64,000 bases of DNA, from the NCBI RefSeq assembly GCF_015024225.1, contig NZ_JACJGM010000022.1, forward strand, positions 1 to 64,000. Direction: 5' to 3'. The first letter of the stretch is position 1. The number at the start of each line of letters is the position of its first letter. Below, piece by piece: positions 61,346-64,000 of the stretch. The notes beneath the pieces were generated by a model. It worked only from the letters and a program-made list of their open reading frames with translations. It did not search any database and was not told the DNA's origin. A program made the position numbers and the translations under genes. This DNA is from Nocardioides lijunqiniae. Its GTDB lineage: Bacteria > Actinomycetota > Actinomycetes > Propionibacteriales > Nocardioidaceae.

Positions 61346-62346
61346 GAGCCCGCTCCGAACCGCTCGACGATCCGCTCGAGCCCCTCGACGGTCAGCGGGG
61401 TGGGCGGCTCGGTGAAGTTGAAGAGCTGCGGCATCAGGTCGCCGTTGGCGACGGCCGTCAGCTCGTCGGCGCCCGGGAGGTCGCCGATCGCCTTCTCGAC
61501 GTCGGCCGGGTCGCCCTCGCTGTGGAGCAGGACGAGCACGTCCGGGTCGCGGCCCAGGAGCTCCTCCAGGGTGACCTCGAAGACCCGCTCGTCCACGTCG
61601 GCGAAGGCGTTCTCGAAGCCGGCCGCGCGCAGCTGCGCGTCGGCCATCGACTTCGTCCCGTAGGCGTACGTCGTACCGCCCCCGACCGTGGGGTAGAGCA
61701 CCGCGGCGGTGCGCCCGGACGGCTCCCCGACCTCGGCCTCCACGGCCGCCAGGCGCGCCTCCAGCTCCGTCACGGCCTGCTGCGCCTCGGCCTCGCGCCC
61801 GAACACCCGTCCGTAGGTCTCCAGCTGCGAGGTGACGTCGTCGAAGTCGGGGTGCTCGACCCCCTGCTCGCAGAGCGCGGGCTCCTCCAGCAGCGGGATG
61901 TCGACGGCGCTCAGGGTGTCCCGGGCGAGGTTGTCGACCTCGCCGAGGACGAGGTCGGGCTCCTCGGCGATGACGACCTCCTTGGAGATCTGGAGGTGCC
62001 CGCTGCTGTCGAGCTCGTCGGTCAGCAGCGGCACGTCCTCGAGCTCGGCGAGCGTCGCGTCGTCGTAGTACTCCTCGGGGTAGGACCCGGCGCGCGCCGT
62101 GACCCGGTCCATGACGCCGAGCTCGTGCAGGAAGGGCACCGCCGCGCTCTTGAGCAGCACGACCCGCTGGGGGGCACGGTCGAAGGTGACCTCGGCGCCG
62201 CAGTTGTCGACGGTGACCGGGTAGTCGCCGGTGCTGGTCGAGGTGGGTGCCGTCTCGTCGCTGTCGGCGCCGCAGCCGGCGAGCACGGCCGCCAGCCCGA
62301 GCGCGAGGGCGGCGGCGACGGCGGGACGGGGTCGGGCGAGGGACAC
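61342..62346 (-). CDS. Metal-chelate-binding lipoprotein (cassette B)
   Basis: The 334-residue protein starts at GTG 62346 with TAGGAG upstream. Its lipobox is LAAVLAGCGAD. The type III binding-protein fold shows DRAPQRVVLLKSAAVPFLHELG and EEPDLVLGEVD. Cys in VDNCGAEVTF and PALCEQG align with the Cys pair of the cassette A protein. A helical section (EAEAQQAVTELEARLAAVEAEVG) connects the lobes. It begins 17 bases after the permease stop. Confidence 0.88.
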
Positions 62347-62363
62347 GGGGCTCCTAGGTGAGG

Positions 62364-63476
62364 TCAGGCGGCGGTGGCGTGGAGACGGCGGATGAGCAGG
62401 AGCAGGAAGGGGGCGCCGACGAGGGAGGTGATGATCCCGATGGGGATCTCCTGCGGCTGCAGCAGCGTGCGGGCGATGACGTCGGCCCAGACCAGGAGGA
62501 CCGCGCCGATGAGCGCGGCCACGGGTACGACGCGCACGTGGGTGGCGCCGACCAGGCGGCGCGCGAGGTGCGGGACGACCAGGCCCACGAAGCCGATGCT
62601 CCCCGAGGCCGAGACGACGACGCCGATGCACAGCGCGACCACGACGAGCAGCAGCATCCGGAAGCGCTCCGGCGAGATCCCGAGCGTGTGCGCGGTCTCG
62701 TCGCCGATCGCGAGGGCGTCGAGGCGCCGTCCCCACAGCGTGAGGAGCGCCGCGGTGCTCAGCACGACCACGGCCACGACGGCGAGCGGGGTGTTCCACT
62801 GCGCCAGGCCCAGCGAGCCCAGCAGCCAGAACATCACCGACCGCGCACCCTCGGCCGAGCCGGAGGCGAAGATCAGGAAGCTGGTGGCGGCGTACAGCGC
62901 GTAGCCGACGGCGACGCCGGCCAGCAGGAGGCGCACCGAGGTGACGCGCCCGGCGCTGCGGGCCACCAGGAACACCAGGACGGAGGCGGCGAGCGCCCCG
63001 AGGAAGGCGCTGACCTGCAGGGCGTGCTCGCCGAACCCGGCGCCGATCCCGAAGAGGATGGCCGCGGCCGCGCCGCTGGAGGCGCCGGAGTTGACGCCGA
63101 GCAGGTAGGGGTCGGCGAGCAGGTTGCGCACCATCGCCTGCAGGGCCACGCCGCACACCGCGAGGCCGGCGCCGACGAGGCATGCCAGCAGCACGCGGGG
63201 CAGACGCACCTTCCAGACGATCGAGTCCGTCGAGTCGGTCCAGCCCCGCTCCCCCGGCCAGCCGATCAGGTGGTGCCCGATCACGCCGACCACGTCCGAC
63301 GGCGCGACCCAGACCGCCCCGAGCCCGACCCCGCCCATCACGGTGAGCAGCAGGGCGACGCTCAGCCCACCGGTCCATGCCCAGGCTCGCGCGCGTCGCG
63401 AGCCCAGCCCCAGGTCGTCCCGCTGCACCTGCGGCGGCTCGACCAGCGTTGTCGCCCCCACGGTGTTGTTGCGCAT
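62364..63476 (-). CDS. FecCD-type metal-chelate ABC permease (cassette B)
   Basis: The 370-residue reading starts at ATG 63476 (MRNNTVGATT); TTG 63488 would add four residues and GTG 63461 would remove five. FecCD motifs are LPRVLLACLVGAGLAVCGVALQAMVRNLLADPYLLGVNSGASSGAA in blocks, FWLLGSLGLAQW, GFVGLVVPHLARRLVGATH and PQEIPIGIITSLVGAPFLLLLIRR. It is a clear paralogue of the cassette A permease. A 25-bp palindrome covers the start codon. Confidence 0.9.
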   Translation of the reverse strand: MRNNTVGATTLVEPPQVQRDDLGLGSRRARAWAWTGGLSVALLLTVMGGVGLGAVWVAPSDVVGVIGHHLIGWPGERGWTDSTDSIVWKVRLPRVLLACLVGAGLAVCGVALQAMVRNLLADPYLLGVNSGASSGAAAAILFGIGAGFGEHALQVSAFLGALAASVLVFLVARSAGRVTSVRLLLAGVAVGYALYAATSFLIFASGSAEGARSVMFWLLGSLGLAQWNTPLAVVAVVVLSTAALLTLWGRRLDALAIGDETAHTLGISPERFRMLLLVVVALCIGVVVSASGSIGFVGLVVPHLARRLVGATHVRVVPVAALIGAVLLVWADVIARTLLQPQEIPIGIITSLVGAPFLLLLIRRLHATAA

Positions 63477-63489
63477 GATGTGCAACAAC
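63465..63489. promoter_or_regulatory. 25-bp palindrome over the start of the cassette B permease
   Basis: Arms GTTGTTGC (63465-63472) and GCAACAAC (63482-63489) enclose CAT-G-ATG, giving a palindrome with one mismatched pair. The start ATG (63476) is inside. TTGC-N9-GCAA has the same spacing as the Streptomyces nickel-regulator Nur box (TTGCAA-N5-TTGCAA type). Repressor binding would cover the start of transcription or translation. The regulator is inferred. Confidence 0.55.
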
Positions 63490-63575
63490 GTAGCGAGACC
63501 GATCGAGCGCGCGGGGACGGGGGTGCCTCCGCAGCGTGAACCGCCGGTGTCCGGCAGCCGCTGGCACGGGGTGCC

Positions 63576-63663
63576 GTTTCCCCAAGGTATGCAGGGGAAA
63601 CTTCACTTCCCTCGGGCTGCAGCGCCCGGGAGGTGACGCTTCGGCTGCATCCCTTGGGGAAAC
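63576..63663. repeat. 88-bp palindromic repeat, copy 2
   Basis: Same length as copy 1 (58093-58180), with 77 of 88 identical positions. The outer arms differ from perfect pairing by one base (T in place of G at 63588), and the inner pair CACTTCCC / GGGAGGTG keeps pairing with one G-T. It lies between the stop of a methyltransferase (63685) and the start of the cassette B permease. Confidence 0.85.
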
Positions 63664-63684
63664 CGCCGCCTCGCGCCAGCGAGC

Positions 63685-64000
63685 TCAGCCGCGCCGCGTC
63701 GCGCGTACGACGACGTCGTGCAGCGTGGCGGCGTGTCCCTCGTGGGCGCCGGTGGCGCGCTCGCGCTCCTCGGCGGTGACGACGTCCCACCGGTCGGGGT
63801 CGAGGCGGGCGGTGATGGACGACGGCGTGGCGGAGGCCTCCGCCGGTGGGTGGTGGTCGTCGTGGCCGGTGTGGTGGGTGTGCAGGTGGCCGACGACCAG
63901 CAGCGTGCCGCCGGGGGCGACCCACTCGGCGATCCGGTCGTACAGCTCCAGCTGGGGGATCGCCGCGTGGGCGTAGTGCGTCATCACCAGGTCGAACCGC
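63685..64000 (-). CDS. Class I SAM-dependent methyltransferase, 3' part only, with His-rich loop
   Basis: The frame is open to the end of the window, so this is the C-terminal part of a longer gene. RFDLVMTHYAHAAIPQ, then ELYDRIAEWVAPGGTLLVVGH match the motif III region of methyltransferases. A His-rich loop follows (HLHTHHTGHDDHHPPAEAS; 8 His in 13 residues), and ITARLDPDRWDVVTAEE. Its place beside the metal-type cassettes makes metal binding by this loop possible. Confidence 0.72.
   Translation of the reverse strand, partial: RFDLVMTHYAHAAIPQLELYDRIAEWVAPGGTLLVVGHLHTHHTGHDDHHPPAEASATPSSITARLDPDRWDVVTAEERERATGAHEGHAATLHDVVVRATRRG

Overview
This window is about 64 kb of very GC-rich DNA with densely packed genes, frequent GTG starts and many 4-base ATGA/GTGA stop-start overlaps. 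Gene content (a Tad locus without prepilin peptidase, tripartite tricarboxylate transporters, NarL/LuxR-type two-component systems, FadR and LysR regulators) points to a high-GC actinobacterium, most likely of the Nocardioides type; that placement is an inference from style and content, not a database match. No rRNA, tRNA, CRISPR array, insertion sequence, integrase or phage gene was seen, and no stretch over 300 bases lacks a gene.

Layout. (1) 1-4596: the end of a PH-domain membrane protein, then a histidine kinase, response regulator and MMPL exporter. (2) 4478-21453: a large sugar-acid (aldarate) catabolic region. It holds two flavin 2-hydroxyacid oxidases with a carrier, a talarate/galactarate dehydratase with a FadR-type regulator, a TctCBA importer with a glucarate dehydratase homologue, a LysR regulator, and an operon for 5-dehydro-4-deoxyglucarate dehydratase, a ketoglutarate-semialdehyde-type dehydrogenase, glucarate dehydratase, a 2-hydroxyacid dehydrogenase and a TSUP permease. 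Together these would import galactarate/glucarate and convert them to 2-oxoglutarate. Two nearly identical 26-bp sites in opposite orientation link the tct and kdgD promoters to the LysR gene between them. (3) 21531-25007: an ABC exporter with its own two-component system. (4) 25012-37062: a ten-gene minus-strand operon (CaiB-type CoA transferase, Rbs-like ABC importer, cupin, alcohol and aldehyde dehydrogenases, an unusual TctA-like permease, HMG-CoA-lyase-like enzyme) with a divergent LysR gene. The enzyme order fits mevalonate or 3-hydroxy-3-methylglutarate breakdown, which is the most coherent metabolic hypothesis here. (5) 37075-43131: a TetR regulator, an SGNH hydrolase and a minimal Tad pilus operon. 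(6) 43379-53401: two very large secreted repeat proteins (twin P domains plus five Ig-like repeats; two complete seven-bladed RCC1 propellers plus seven Ig-like repeats), a LuxR regulator and a secreted EEP-family hydrolase. (7) 53517-64000: a metal-uptake region containing two paralogous cassettes with the same gene order, permease, binding lipoprotein, ATPase, SAM methyltransferase. Between them lies a NicO-type transporter with a Gly-His loop and its exported partner.

The most unusual part is region 7. Upstream of each cassette is an 88-bp imperfect palindrome, the two copies identical at about 77 of 88 positions, and each permease start carries its own palindromic operator. One is a Fur/Zur-like AT-rich box that appears to contain the -10 element of a leaderless transcript; the other is a 25-bp palindrome over the start codon with the spacing of a nickel-regulator (Nur) box. 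The repeated coupling of a ferric-siderophore-type ABC importer to a methyltransferase suggests imported metal-chelate handling by methylation, but this is inference.
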